DNA from: Desulfomonilaceae bacterium
GTDB taxonomy: Bacteria; Desulfobacterota; Desulfomonilia; Desulfomonilales; Desulfomonilaceae
DNA length: 38,626 nt
Assembly: GCA_041662605.1 (NCBI GenBank)
Contig: JBAZSD010000033.1
Location: 1-38,626 of the forward strand
Direction: 5' to 3'
Shown here: one piece after another, positions 7,958 through 16,618 of the stretch
How the letters are laid out: the number at the start of each line of letters is the position of its first letter
Position numbering within the stretch: position 1 is the first letter of the stretch
The notes under the pieces: model-generated
What the model was told of the DNA's origin: nothing
The model's input: only the letters and a program-made list of their open reading frames with translations
The model's database searches: none
Translations under genes and position numbers: made by a program

Positions 7958-9313
7958 ATGGCGACTAGGGACGTTGATAGTGTAATTGATTTATGGCAAT
8001 TTTCGCCAAAGCTCATCCATACATCACTGCCTTCTTTTCCTGACACTGTGACAATTTCCAATGCGATCCCAGGTGTTTCCAGCGCTCTAAACAAATTTGG
8101 AAAGGTTGGATTCGGTCCCTGGATAGCTTTCACACTTGAACACCCCGACGAGATTTGGGATCTTGTAAGCCCTTCAGAAGACATTGACCATAAAATGTTA
8201 CTGTACTTCAGTTTCTTTGGAGACACGGATAAAGTCCCGGCGTTTTGTGTTGAGGTCAATTGGCTCGAAGAAGGCTTGGAGGTCAATAATTTCGTCCTGG
8301 TCACCGAATTGGATAAGCTGGAACGCCTTCGGTCAGGAAATCTGGTCTTTAGCGCTCGCAAAGAGTGGGAACGCGAAAAGCTGGTCCGAAGCCTCAATGA
8401 CGCCGCTCTTACAAAATATGACGAGGATCGTCTCGATGAAGCCCACGAACTGATTAATCAGGCTATTCATCTGAGTAACGTGGGACGAGCTTATTTATTC
8501 AATAATCGTGGCCTCATCCGCTGGAAACTTGGCCTGGTTGATCAGGCCAAACAGGATTTTGTTTCGTCTATTAATTTGGATGATGAAAATGGAGATCCCT
8601 ATTTCAATTTAGGCTTAATCTATTTGGATGAATCCGATTCCGACAAAGCGCTTCATTATCTGGCCAAGGCCGCTGATATTGACCCTGAAGATTCCCAGTT
8701 CCTGACTGAATTAGGCCATCTGTATCTTGAAATGGACAGAGAAAAAGACGCCCTGGTTCTTTTTAAAAAGACCCTCAACAAGGATACTGATGACGCTCAG
8801 GTTTATTTCCATTTGGGTCATTATTTCCTGTATAAAAAGCGTCAACCACGAAGCGCCGTAAAATATTACAACCTGGGTTTGAGAACGGAACCGTCCGATC
8901 AGTTTGCCCTGGCTGATTACGCAGTGGCTCACCTCATTCTGGGGAATAGGAAAAGAACCTTAGAACTTCGTAAAATTATCGAGAGTTCCACCGATTTAGC
9001 TCCCTATACGGTTAGTCGCCTTGTTTACCTGAATTTACAAATGGGCTACTATGATGACGCCCTAAAGTATTATGAACAGGCACTGGTTGACAAGGAACCG
9101 TTTGAACCCGAGTGGCTCCATTACAACGCGGCCCTTATATATGCCAGCACTGGAAGGTACAAACAGGCATTGGCGGTTTTGGATCTGGCTGTTCAGGCTG
9201 GGGGAGCGGCCGTAATTGAAAAGGCTCTTTCGGATGGGGCCCTTCAAAGGCTTAAAAAAACACCTTTGTTTCGAAAACTTGTCAGAATGTCCAATAGAAG
9301 GCAGGACCGATAA
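7958..9313 (+). CDS. TPR-repeat protein with an unassigned N-terminal domain
   Basis: Cytoplasmic protein of 451 residues with no signal peptide. From about residue 145 to 430 it is built of tetratricopeptide repeats, visible as the periodic pattern YFNLGLIYLDESDSDKALHY and its relatives, so its role is probably protein-protein scaffolding. Residues 1-130 form a separate domain without repeats. The stretch FTLEHPDEIWDLVSP followed by alternating strands recalls the PBECR2 nuclease-fold family, but this is from memory and unverified. GAGG precedes the ATG at a suitable distance. It stands alone, with its own promoter upstream and hflK 209 bp downstream. Confidence 0.85.
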   Translation: MATRDVDSVIDLWQFSPKLIHTSLPSFPDTVTISNAIPGVSSALNKFGKVGFGPWIAFTLEHPDEIWDLVSPSEDIDHKMLLYFSFFGDTDKVPAFCVEVNWLEEGLEVNNFVLVTELDKLERLRSGNLVFSARKEWEREKLVRSLNDAALTKYDEDRLDEAHELINQAIHLSNVGRAYLFNNRGLIRWKLGLVDQAKQDFVSSINLDDENGDPYFNLGLIYLDESDSDKALHYLAKAADIDPEDSQFLTELGHLYLEMDREKDALVLFKKTLNKDTDDAQVYFHLGHYFLYKKRQPRSAVKYYNLGLRTEPSDQFALADYAVAHLILGNRKRTLELRKIIESSTDLAPYTVSRLVYLNLQMGYYDDALKYYEQALVDKEPFEPEWLHYNAALIYASTGRYKQALAVLDLAVQAGGAAVIEKALSDGALQRLKKTPLFRKLVRMSNRRQDR

Positions 9314-9324
9314 AACCTGTTTTC

Positions 9325-9333
9325 TGCTATAAT
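9325..9333 (+). promoter_or_regulatory. Extended -10 promoter element upstream of hflKC
   Basis: TGCTATAAT (9325-9333) is a perfect extended -10 box. The -35 region 17 bases upstream is poor, which is typical of extended -10 promoters. It would give a leader of about 180 nt before hflK. That leader contains a small hairpin, TCCTG-TTTT-CAGGA (9374-9387). Confidence 0.4.
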
Positions 9334-9522
9334 TATACGGTTATGTGGTCTATCGTGAACTTATTCGAAATTGTCCTGTTTTCAGGATGTCGGATACCTT
9401 CCTTGCTGGATTCTGTTTTCGAATCATCTCATAATCATGGCTTAGACATTTTCAGATCAAATCCCGCAATTTGTTTTGACTAGCGGATTCATAGCTTTCT
9501 TCACAGAGTCTCAGGAGGCTTC

Positions 9523-10584
9523 ATGGACGGATATCAGAACAGGCAGGACCAGAATAGTCCATTCGGAGAGTTTCAGCGTAACTTTGACGATTACAGGCGC
9601 AAGCTGAATCAATTCATGAAGGGCTGGGGATTCTGGGCAATGTGTGGAATCCTGCTGATCATGTACATCTGTTCGGGCTTTTATGTTGTGGGACCCGGAG
9701 AAAAGGCCGTCGTTCTTCTTTTTGGAAAAGAATATTCCATATCAGACCCGGGCCTTCGTTATAGACTCCCTAAACCTTTTATGAATCAAATCGTAGTAGA
9801 TGTTACCAAAGTCAGACGAGCGGAAATAGGCTTTCGTAGCGATGGATCTAGAACCCGTTCGGTTCCGGCCGAATCGCTAATGCTGACTGGGGACGAAAAC
9901 ATAGTAGATGTTCAACTATTCGTCCAATACATGGTGCAAGATCCCGTCAAATTTCTTTTTGGAGCTGATGCGCCCGAAAACACCCTTCGAGCTTCCGCCG
10001 AAGTAGCCCTTAGAGGAATAGTAGGCGAAAACACCATCGATTATACAATGACAAAGGGTAGAATGGAGATCCAGCAGAAGGTGCAGTTATACCTGCAAAA
10101 ACTTTTGGACAATTACAATACCGGTTTACTTATTACCCAGGCTCGACTGTTGGTAGTGGACCCGCCATCTCAAGTTCAGGAAGCGTTTCATGACGTTGTG
10201 AGGGCTTGGGAAGATCGGGAACGACTTATAAAGGAAGCCGACGGCTACTCGGAAGATGTGATCCCCAAGGCAAGAGGTCATGCTCAACAGGAGATAAGAC
10301 AGGCTGAGGCGTTTAAAGCTGAGCGGGTAATTAGGGCCCAGGGTGACGCCCAACGTTTCTCTCTGGTTGAATCAGCCTATTCGAAAGCTCCCGGAGTAAC
10401 AAGGGAAAGATTATACCTCGAAGCCGTCGAAAAAGTTTTTTCGTCAGCTAGAAAGCTGGTAACCCAAAGTTCGGACTCCAAGGTCATGCCGCTTCTCAAC
10501 CTCTCTGACGCCTATGGACTTCTTACAGCCCCACCCATCGACAAACAGAATTCCACAAATGATCAATCCAAGAAGGGACAGTGA
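9523..10584 (+). CDS. hflK: Membrane protease regulator HflK (SPFH/band 7)
   Basis: HflK pairs with HflC in an inner-membrane complex that surrounds the FtsH protease and limits its access to membrane substrates. The sequence has a short N-terminal tail, one transmembrane helix (about 36-56), then GPGEKAVVLLFGK at the start of the SPFH domain and a long helical region rich in Glu, Arg, Gln and Ala (about 225-300). At 353 residues it is somewhat shorter than the E. coli protein, mainly because the glycine-rich N-terminus is reduced. AGGAGG lies at the right distance before the ATG. The stop codon is within a few bases of the hflC start, so the pair is translationally coupled. Confidence 0.94.
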   Translation: MDGYQNRQDQNSPFGEFQRNFDDYRRKLNQFMKGWGFWAMCGILLIMYICSGFYVVGPGEKAVVLLFGKEYSISDPGLRYRLPKPFMNQIVVDVTKVRRAEIGFRSDGSRTRSVPAESLMLTGDENIVDVQLFVQYMVQDPVKFLFGADAPENTLRASAEVALRGIVGENTIDYTMTKGRMEIQQKVQLYLQKLLDNYNTGLLITQARLLVVDPPSQVQEAFHDVVRAWEDRERLIKEADGYSEDVIPKARGHAQQEIRQAEAFKAERVIRAQGDAQRFSLVESAYSKAPGVTRERLYLEAVEKVFSSARKLVTQSSDSKVMPLLNLSDAYGLLTAPPIDKQNSTNDQSKKGQ

Positions 10585-10589
10585 GAATC

Positions 10590-11486
10590 ATGCTTAAATA
10601 TGTTTTGGCGCTATTCGTTGTAGCTCTGATAGCCCTTCAATCGCTATTTGTGATTCAGGAATGGGAACAGGGACTAGTCCTGGAATTCGGCAAACCTGTG
10701 AGAATAATTCGTGATCCGGGGTTGTATTTCAAGATTCCGGTTATACAAGAACTTATAGTGCTGGAGAAGAAGATTTTAGCCGCAGAAGCCAGACCGGCCG
10801 AATATATTACTCTGGACAAAAAGCGTCTTACTGTGGACACCGTGTCCAGATGGCAAATTGATCAGCCTTTGGTTTTCTTTCAAACTGTCAGGAATTATAC
10901 GGGGGCCATTGCCAGACTTAATGACATTACTTCCGCGCGCCTCAGACAGGAAATCGCCAATCACAACTTTAAGGAATTTATTAGGGAAGAACGCGAAAAG
11001 ATCATGAATCAGGTGACGAAAGGAACCGAAGAACAGGCAAAACGATTTGGTATCAGGGTTATAGATGTTAGAATCAGGAGGGTTGACCTGCCAGAGGAGG
11101 TTCAAAGCAGCGTATTTGCTCGAATGAAAGCTGAAAGAGAGAGAATTGCCAAGAGATATAGAGCCGAAGGCGACGAGCAAGCCCGCGAAATACGGGCAAC
11201 AGCAGACAAAGAAAGGGAAATCATTCTCGCTGAGGCATACAAGAAGGCTCAAGCATTAAAAGGAGAAGGTGAAGCTGAGTCTGCGAAAATTTACGCTGAG
11301 GCTTATACAAAGGATGAGGATTTCTTCCGATTTACGAGAAGTATTGAAGCATACAAGAAAATCTTCTCAAAGGACACCGTATTCCTGTTGAATCCGGATT
11401 CACCAATGTTGCGATTCCTCGAATCTCCTTACGGAAAACCTCTTAACAGCGCTGAACGGAAGATTGCCGGTCCTAAGGCCCCGTAA
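10590..11486 (+). CDS. hflC: Membrane protease regulator HflC (SPFH/band 7)
   Basis: Partner of HflK in the FtsH-associated HflKC complex. It has an N-terminal transmembrane helix (about 5-22), VIQEWEQGLVLEFGKPVR opening the SPFH domain, and the conserved HflC segment IRVIDVRIRRVDLPEEV, followed by a helical region. ATG 10590 gives 298 residues beginning MLKY. A GTG at 10581 overlaps the hflK stop and would add three residues, but the AAGGG at 10573-10577 is too close for it and fits the ATG better. No separate promoter is visible, which agrees with an hflKC operon. Confidence 0.93.
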   Translation: MLKYVLALFVVALIALQSLFVIQEWEQGLVLEFGKPVRIIRDPGLYFKIPVIQELIVLEKKILAAEARPAEYITLDKKRLTVDTVSRWQIDQPLVFFQTVRNYTGAIARLNDITSARLRQEIANHNFKEFIREEREKIMNQVTKGTEEQAKRFGIRVIDVRIRRVDLPEEVQSSVFARMKAERERIAKRYRAEGDEQAREIRATADKEREIILAEAYKKAQALKGEGEAESAKIYAEAYTKDEDFFRFTRSIEAYKKIFSKDTVFLLNPDSPMLRFLESPYGKPLNSAERKIAGPKAP

Positions 11487-11642
11487 GTCCGCTGGCCTAT
11501 CAATTAAATTGACAAAGGTATTGGTAACAATTAACTATCATCACGTCTGCTGCGTTTCAAGTCATGGGAAAATCTGTCCTACCCCTGGGATCGACTTTTC
11601 ATTGTTTTTTAACCGAGCAAATTTGCAAAGGATTATTTAAAA

Positions 11643-13112
11643 ATGAAAGTTTTACTTGTGTATCCGACTATCCCCGACACTTTTTGGAGTTTTAAACATA
11701 TACTAAAGTTTATAAGGAAGCGCGCGGCGCACGTCCCTTTGGGACTTCTTACCATTGGTTCGATGTTACCCCAGGATTGGGGAATAAAGCTCGTTGACAT
11801 GAATGTAGAGCCCCTGACTGATGAAGACCTGAAGTGGGCCGATATGGTATTCATTGGAGCTATGGTAGTCCAAAAAGACTCCGTTCGGGAGGTTGTTCGA
11901 CGCGCGAAGGATCTCAACAAGCCCATCGTAGCAGGCGGACCATTATTTTCGAGCACCCCGAAAGAATTCCCGGAAATTGACACGTTAGTCTTAAACGAAG
12001 CGGAGATTACTTTACCGCTCTTTCTTGAAGATCTCCACAAAGGGTCTTTGCAACGCATTTATACCTCTGAAGAGAAACCTGACATAACTTTTACACCTTT
12101 GCCCAAGTGGGATCTCATAAATATGAGTTATTACGCCTGTATGTCTATTCAATATTCGAGGGGTTGTCCATTTGACTGCGAATTCTGCGATATAGTTCAA
12201 CTCAACGGCCGTAAAACTAGAGTCAAGTCCAATGACCAGATGCTTCGTGAATTTGAAATTCTCTATCAGATGGGTTGGCGAGGCCGATGTTTTATAGTTG
12301 ATGACAATTTCATCGGCAACAAGGCCAAGGTCAAATCATTATTGGCTGAATTGGAGGGTTGGCAGAAAGAACGTGAATATCCGTTCTCTCTGTTTACGGA
12401 AGCTTCGGTAAATCTGGCCGATGATCAGGAATTGATGTCACTCATGACCGCAGCGGGTTTTGATTCGGTATTTCTAGGACTTGAAACACCGGAAGAGGAG
12501 TGCCTCGCTGAATGTGGAAAACGCCAGAATCAGTCCAAGGATTTGGTAGAAGCGGTTAAGACCATTCAGAGGAATGGCATGGAGGTTATGGGAGGCTTTA
12601 TCATAGGATTTGACAATGATCCGCCAAACATCTTTGAAAGCCAGATCAGGTTTATTCAAAGCAGCGGCGTAGCCAAAGCGATGATAGGTCTACTCAACGC
12701 CATACCGGGCACAAGATTATACCAACGGCTTCAGCAGGAGGGCCGGCTACTTGCCGATTGCACGGGTGACAATTGCGATGGCTCGTTGAATTTTATTCCC
12801 AAGAAAATGGACGCTGAAACCATTCGAGCTGGATATCAGGCGGTACTCAACCACATATATTCGCCTGCCGAGTATTACAAGCGAGTTCTGGAGTTCCTCA
12901 AGGAATACAAACCCACTCGACGTAAAAGAATCGACCGATTGGAAATCAGGGCTTTCTTTTCTTCGATCCTGTATCTGGGAATACTGGACAAAGGGAAATA
13001 TTATTATTGGAAACTGTTAGTAAATGCGCTGGTCTTTCATCGAGAGGCCTTTGGTGAAGCCGTCTCTAGCGCTCTTTTCGGATACCACTTTCGTAAATTG
13101 TTAAGCAAATAG
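11643..13112 (+). CDS. B12-binding radical SAM protein (DUF4070 type)
   Basis: The 489-residue protein has an N-terminal cobalamin-binding-like Rossmann domain (about 1-140), a radical SAM domain with the cluster motif C175-x3-C179-x2-C182 (RGCPFDCEFCDI), and a C-terminal segment of the DUF4070 type. The opening TFWSFKHILKFIRKRAAHVPLGLL is characteristic of this subfamily. B12-dependent radical SAM enzymes often methylate unactivated carbons; hopanoid methylases HpnP and HpnR are distant relatives, but I see no hopanoid genes nearby and assign no substrate. An AAAGGA lies 12 bases before the ATG. It faces a convergent small gene with only 7 bp between the stop codons. Confidence 0.87.
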   Translation: MKVLLVYPTIPDTFWSFKHILKFIRKRAAHVPLGLLTIGSMLPQDWGIKLVDMNVEPLTDEDLKWADMVFIGAMVVQKDSVREVVRRAKDLNKPIVAGGPLFSSTPKEFPEIDTLVLNEAEITLPLFLEDLHKGSLQRIYTSEEKPDITFTPLPKWDLINMSYYACMSIQYSRGCPFDCEFCDIVQLNGRKTRVKSNDQMLREFEILYQMGWRGRCFIVDDNFIGNKAKVKSLLAELEGWQKEREYPFSLFTEASVNLADDQELMSLMTAAGFDSVFLGLETPEEECLAECGKRQNQSKDLVEAVKTIQRNGMEVMGGFIIGFDNDPPNIFESQIRFIQSSGVAKAMIGLLNAIPGTRLYQRLQQEGRLLADCTGDNCDGSLNFIPKKMDAETIRAGYQAVLNHIYSPAEYYKRVLEFLKEYKPTRRKRIDRLEIRAFFSSILYLGILDKGKYYYWKLLVNALVFHREAFGEAVSSALFGYHFRKLLSK

Positions 13113-13119
13113 ACCAAAG

Positions 13120-13578
13120 TTAACTCAAATCGGGGACACCGTCTTCTTCAAAATGTCTCCGATCTGAGTAGTTCGGGTTCTGGTTGTTGACCAATAACTC
13201 GTGAGACTGTTTGAAAAATAGTTCACCGTTGAGGCGCATTCGCCATAGTCCATCATCTCCCAATCGAGGTGGTTCTTCTATTGTAAATGTTCTTTCGAAT
13301 CCAGGAAATCCGAAACAAATCTGTTTGCCTTTGATTATTACGGTTGCGCCGCGAACATGATAGTAGTGCCCGTGAAAATCACCTTTTCCATCCTGCCGGA
13401 TATTGATTGTAGTTCCGGATGTTCCCTGCCAATCTCCAATAAAGATGGCTTGTTCGGAAAAGTTGTTGTCGATTCGTGAAGACCAATAAGCAGTTTTGAT
13501 CCATGATGACACACTGGCGCCGAGAACAAAAACCGCTCCAAGAAGAATCAAGAAAATTATCGTCTTGTAAGTTCTCAT
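13120..13578 (-). CDS. Small unknown membrane-anchored protein
   Basis: I do not recognise a family. The protein has 152 residues: an N-terminal hydrophobic helix (about 6-24, signal anchor or signal peptide) and a mostly beta extracytoplasmic part containing GDWQGTSGTTINIRQDGKG, reminiscent of small lipocalin-like or copper-resistance-type beta sheets but without a diagnostic motif. No strong ribosome-binding site precedes the ATG. Its leader contains a large hairpin with a U-tract and a plausible promoter, so expression may be attenuated. Confidence 0.7.
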   Translation of the reverse strand: MRTYKTIIFLILLGAVFVLGASVSSWIKTAYWSSRIDNNFSEQAIFIGDWQGTSGTTINIRQDGKGDFHGHYYHVRGATVIIKGKQICFGFPGFERTFTIEEPPRLGDDGLWRMRLNGELFFKQSHELLVNNQNPNYSDRRHFEEDGVPDLS

Positions 13579-13652
13579 GTTGGTATTTTAGATGAAAACG
13601 TTCTATCGGATGGATAAATACGAATTTCTTTCGAAGATTTAAAAACCCAAAT

Positions 13653-13723
13653 CAAAAAGAAGCCCGACGGATTCTAAAAAAGGGTATGGCTCCAAAGAAG
13701 GAGGATACGGACTTCCGTCGGGC
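13653..13723 (-). ncRNA. Candidate small RNA or attenuator hairpin
   Basis: GCCCGACGGA and TCCGTCGGGC (13662-13671 and 13714-13723) form a perfect 10-bp stem. Inside it, GTAT/ATAC (13684-13687 with 13705-13708) and CTCC/GGAG (13690-13693 with 13700-13703) give a nested apical hairpin with a 6-nt loop. Read on the minus strand, the outer stem ends in TTCTTTTTG, like an intrinsic terminator. No minus-strand gene lies just upstream for it to terminate; instead a promoter-like sequence precedes it by about 20 bases. It could be a short stand-alone RNA or a leader attenuator of the gene at 13120-13578. It matches no family I can name. Confidence 0.4.
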
Positions 13724-13744
13724 GATTACATGACTAGCTAATTT

Positions 13745-13773
13745 AGCTTAGCTTACCCAAAAAAAACTGTCAA
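13745..13773 (-). promoter_or_regulatory. Promoter-like sequence before the hairpin RNA
   Basis: On the minus strand a perfect -35 box TTGACA (13773-13768) is followed after 17 bases by TAAGCT (13750-13745), a moderate -10 box. Transcription would start near 13738, just before the 13653-13723 hairpin. Confidence 0.4.
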
Positions 13774-13867
13774 GCGATAAATTATAGAATATCGACTATA
13801 TGGAAATTTCTCACGCAATTTGATAGAAATTGTAAACCACAAATTAATCTTGTAAGGCAGGCAGATC

Positions 13868-14641
13868 TTGAGAGACGATCCAATAATCCTTAAAACCAGC
13901 AAAGAGATTGAAATATTAAGGGAAGCAAACCGAATCGTCGCCAATATTTTGGCCAGAATCGGTGAAATCATTAGGCCTGGGATTACAACCGGTGAATTGG
14001 ACAAGATAGCCTCGGTCATGATCAGAAATTCCGGCGGCAAACCGGCGTTCAAAGGTTATCGAATGAGTAACCGACGCCCCTACCCCGCCTGTATATGCTC
14101 TTCCGTAAATGAGCAGGTCGTTCATGGCATTCCCGGACCTAGGATTCTGAAGGAGGGAGACATTGTAGGCGTTGATGTGGGGGTACTGTACAAGGGTTTT
14201 GTTGGAGACGCCGCACGTACTTATCCCGTGGGCTCCGTCTCCGAAGACGCCGCAAAGCTCCTCAACGTGACGGAAGAATCCTTGTATAGAGGAATCGAAC
14301 AGGCAATTCCGGGAAACCGGTTGCAACAAATATCATCAGCAGTACAGAAACACGTTGAGGCTAATGGATTCTCCGTTGTTCGTGATTTTGTAGGACATGG
14401 GGTAGGACGCAACATGCATGAACCCCCTCAAATCCCTAATTACACCGGAGTCGGTGGAAATCCACGTCTCGAGATCGGAATGACGTTGGCTCTCGAACCG
14501 ATGGTCAATCAGGGCTCATGGAGAATCAAGCTGCTCAATGACGAATGGACGGCAGTCACAGCAGATGGGAAGCTTTCGGCGCACTTCGAACACTCAATCG
14601 CAATCACGGAGGATGGACCATATATACTTTCGAATCTGTGA
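13868..14641 (+). CDS. map: Type I methionine aminopeptidase
   Basis: Removes the initiator methionine from new proteins. All five metal ligands are visible: Asp103, Asp114, His177, Glu210 and Glu241, with the substrate-contacting His86 in VVHGIPG. The 257 residues match the bacterial type I form, without the zinc-finger extension. Translation appears to start at TTG 13868, preceded by GGCAGG; the product then aligns with the usual N-terminus (ILKTSKEIEILREANRIV). It is not in the common secY-map-infA ribosomal context. murD lies 120 bp downstream on the same strand. Confidence 0.95.
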   Translation: MRDDPIILKTSKEIEILREANRIVANILARIGEIIRPGITTGELDKIASVMIRNSGGKPAFKGYRMSNRRPYPACICSSVNEQVVHGIPGPRILKEGDIVGVDVGVLYKGFVGDAARTYPVGSVSEDAAKLLNVTEESLYRGIEQAIPGNRLQQISSAVQKHVEANGFSVVRDFVGHGVGRNMHEPPQIPNYTGVGGNPRLEIGMTLALEPMVNQGSWRIKLLNDEWTAVTADGKLSAHFEHSIAITEDGPYILSNL

Positions 14642-14761
14642 ACTCACCGTTAGTTGAACCGAACGACATTGAAATGGCGATCCAGTATCCCTGTCGGCTA
14701 TAACGCCTTGTGCGAATCTACTGCGATACATTTGTATTGTAGGTATGCAGGTCTCTAAAAA

Positions 14762-16102
14762 TTGAAAGACTTCAAATCAATTTTTCTCGGTAAGAGAATA
14801 ACGGTCATGGGCCTGGGGCTTTTGGGCCGCGGGCTCAACGACACTCTGTTTCTGGTTAAGTGTGGGGCAAAAGTAACCGTGACAGACCTAAAGACGGAGG
14901 AACAGTTAGCCCCATCCCTTAAAAGACTTCGGGGATTGCCCGTCCGAATTAGGGTTGGAGGTCACGATCCAACTGATTTTGTTGAAACTGACATGGTCCT
15001 TAGAAACGCTGACGTTCCAGAATCGTCTCCGTTTTTGAAGTTGGCCGCTGATCATGACGTCCCCATTGAAATGGATGAGAGTCTTTTCTGTAAACTCTTT
15101 AGAGGCTTGGTCATAGGAATCACCGGTACCCGTGGAAAAACTACCACTACGGAATTGATTTACAGAATCTTGAAGCAAGTCAAACCCAGGGTCTATCTCG
15201 CAGGCAACATCATGGGTGTAGCCACGCTTCCGCTTCTCGCCGATGTTGCCCAAGGAGACATCGTAGTGCTCGAACTTTCCAGTTGGCAGTTACAGGGATT
15301 CCACGATGCCAAGATTTCGCCTCAGGCTTCAGTATTCACCAACATTTATCCAGACCACATGAATCGTTACCAAGGCATGGATTCATATATAAGAGACAAA
15401 AAAGCGATTTACATGTATCAGAAAGGACTTGATTTTTGTCTTTTCAACGGTGATCAGGCGGCCACCAGAATCCTTTACGAAGGGGCGCCGGCCGGTAAAG
15501 ATTTGTTTTCTTTCGTGGACGTTCCAAAGGACCTTAAACTCAAAATTCCTGGAGATCACAATATTTCGAATGTCGCCGCAGCATGGAGACTAACGTCCAG
15601 ACTGGGAATATCAGATGAGGTCATTCGTGCGATAGCGGAGAATTTTGAGGGCGTTGAACACAGGTTAGAAACTGTGGGAATCAAAAATGGCGTGCAATTC
15701 ATCAATGACTCGACCAGCACAACTCCTGTCGCCGGCATAATGGCCCTGAACGCTGTTCAGGCAAACCGTATTTTCCTTTTGGCAGGAGGAGCGGACAAGG
15801 AACTTGACCTAGCGCCATTCGCGGAAGCAGCTTCCAGAAGGGCGTTTAAAATAGCCCTACTGGAAGGAACCGCAACATCAGCCTTATATTCAGATCTAGT
15901 TTCTAAAGGGGCCGAGAGCAAGATTATCGGCCTTTTCGACAATCTCAGACAGGCAGTTATGTCGCTTTACGAACAAGCGTCTTCAGGTGACGCTATACTT
16001 CTCTCACCGGGTTGCGCCTCATTCGGAATGTTCAACAATGAATTTCACAGGGGAACACTCTTCAAAGCCATCGTCGGAGAAATTCTTTCCGAGCCCCGGT
16101 AA
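14762..16102 (+). CDS. murD: UDP-N-acetylmuramoylalanine-D-glutamate ligase
   Basis: Adds D-glutamate to UDP-MurNAc-L-alanine in cytoplasmic peptidoglycan precursor synthesis. The Mur-ligase landmarks are GITGTRGKTTTTE (ATP loop, about 120-132), LSSWQLQGF, DHMNRY, EHRLE and the C-terminal SPGCASFGMF. The central motif commonly written NDSKATN reads NDSTSTTP, close to the NDSTATTP variant of some bacteria. At 446 residues the length is normal. The start is TTG 14762; there is no upstream ATG with a ribosome-binding site. It is detached from the dcw cell-division cluster, since neither mraY, ftsW nor murG is in the window. A strong terminator follows. Confidence 0.9.
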   Translation: MKDFKSIFLGKRITVMGLGLLGRGLNDTLFLVKCGAKVTVTDLKTEEQLAPSLKRLRGLPVRIRVGGHDPTDFVETDMVLRNADVPESSPFLKLAADHDVPIEMDESLFCKLFRGLVIGITGTRGKTTTTELIYRILKQVKPRVYLAGNIMGVATLPLLADVAQGDIVVLELSSWQLQGFHDAKISPQASVFTNIYPDHMNRYQGMDSYIRDKKAIYMYQKGLDFCLFNGDQAATRILYEGAPAGKDLFSFVDVPKDLKLKIPGDHNISNVAAAWRLTSRLGISDEVIRAIAENFEGVEHRLETVGIKNGVQFINDSTSTTPVAGIMALNAVQANRIFLLAGGADKELDLAPFAEAASRRAFKIALLEGTATSALYSDLVSKGAESKIIGLFDNLRQAVMSLYEQASSGDAILLSPGCASFGMFNNEFHRGTLFKAIVGEILSEPR

Positions 16103-16164
16103 AGCAACCCCCATTTCAATCCCATCGTGTTTTTGGGTCGTGGTAAAACCGCTACGGGCCGACT

Positions 16165-16190
16165 GCGCCTCAACGAGCAGGCGCTTTTTT
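16165..16190 (+). terminator. Intrinsic terminator of murD
   Basis: GCGCCT (16165-16170) and AGGCGC (16179-16184) form a 6-bp GC-rich stem with an 8-base loop, immediately followed by TTTTTT (16185-16190). It lies about 60 bp after the murD stop codon and faces the end of the convergent zinc-ribbon gene. Confidence 0.85.
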
Positions 16191-16387
16191 CACTTTGCCC
16201 CGCCGCCACTTCCTTCAATCGAGCATTTGGAGAAGTCTATGGGTTGTTTACAACTCTTACAAGTGTGAGTCCGATCGAACTCATCGGAAAAGATTTCTCT
16301 TTCCGTTCCGCAATTTGGGCATTTGCAAATGAAAGAACTTAAACTTTTGTTGGTTTCAAATCCCGGGCAGTGCATTGGTGTGCTCAT
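16190..16387 (-). CDS. Small zinc-ribbon protein
   Basis: A 65-residue cytoplasmic protein with two Cys pairs, C23-x2-C26 and C43-x2-C46, arranged as a zinc ribbon; Cys7, Cys21 and Cys55 are extra. The ribbon core resembles zinc-ribbon domains of FmdB or regulatory-protein type, but the function is unknown. I chose ATG 16387 because GTGAGG sits just upstream; a longer frame reaches 16429 without one. The C-terminus ends in a Gly-rich tail. Its last codon overlaps the T-run of the murD terminator. The 231 bp on its upstream side contain no gene. Confidence 0.7.
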   Translation of the reverse strand: MSTPMHCPGFETNKSLSSFICKCPNCGTEREIFSDEFDRTHTCKSCKQPIDFSKCSIEGSGGGAK

Positions 16388-16618
16388 GTAAAACCTCACT
16401 TGATGACATTGGCCTGAGCATAAGCTCACGTACAGTTATAATAATTTTGACCTGGCCTTCAGGCAATATTTTTTTGATTCTCTATCACTGATAATAGGGA
16501 ATGAAACCTTGGGTAGAGGGATACGAAGGTTCTTGGAAATTTGGTGAAAGTATTTTAAAGGTTCGCTTGGTCACAGGCTCACACTTTCAAATAGGAGCGA
16601 GCCCAGGCCCTTTTACAG

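Noticed and set aside
7879..8397. 172-codon minus-strand open frame over the start of the TPR gene
   Set aside because: Antisense to a well-supported gene, with Ser/Arg/Leu-rich shadow composition and no domain.
16479..16500. Sequence resembling the tet operator (TCTCTATCACTGATA then AGGGA)
   Set aside because: It carries a 3-base insertion that destroys the palindrome, and no TetR-type gene is nearby; likely coincidence.
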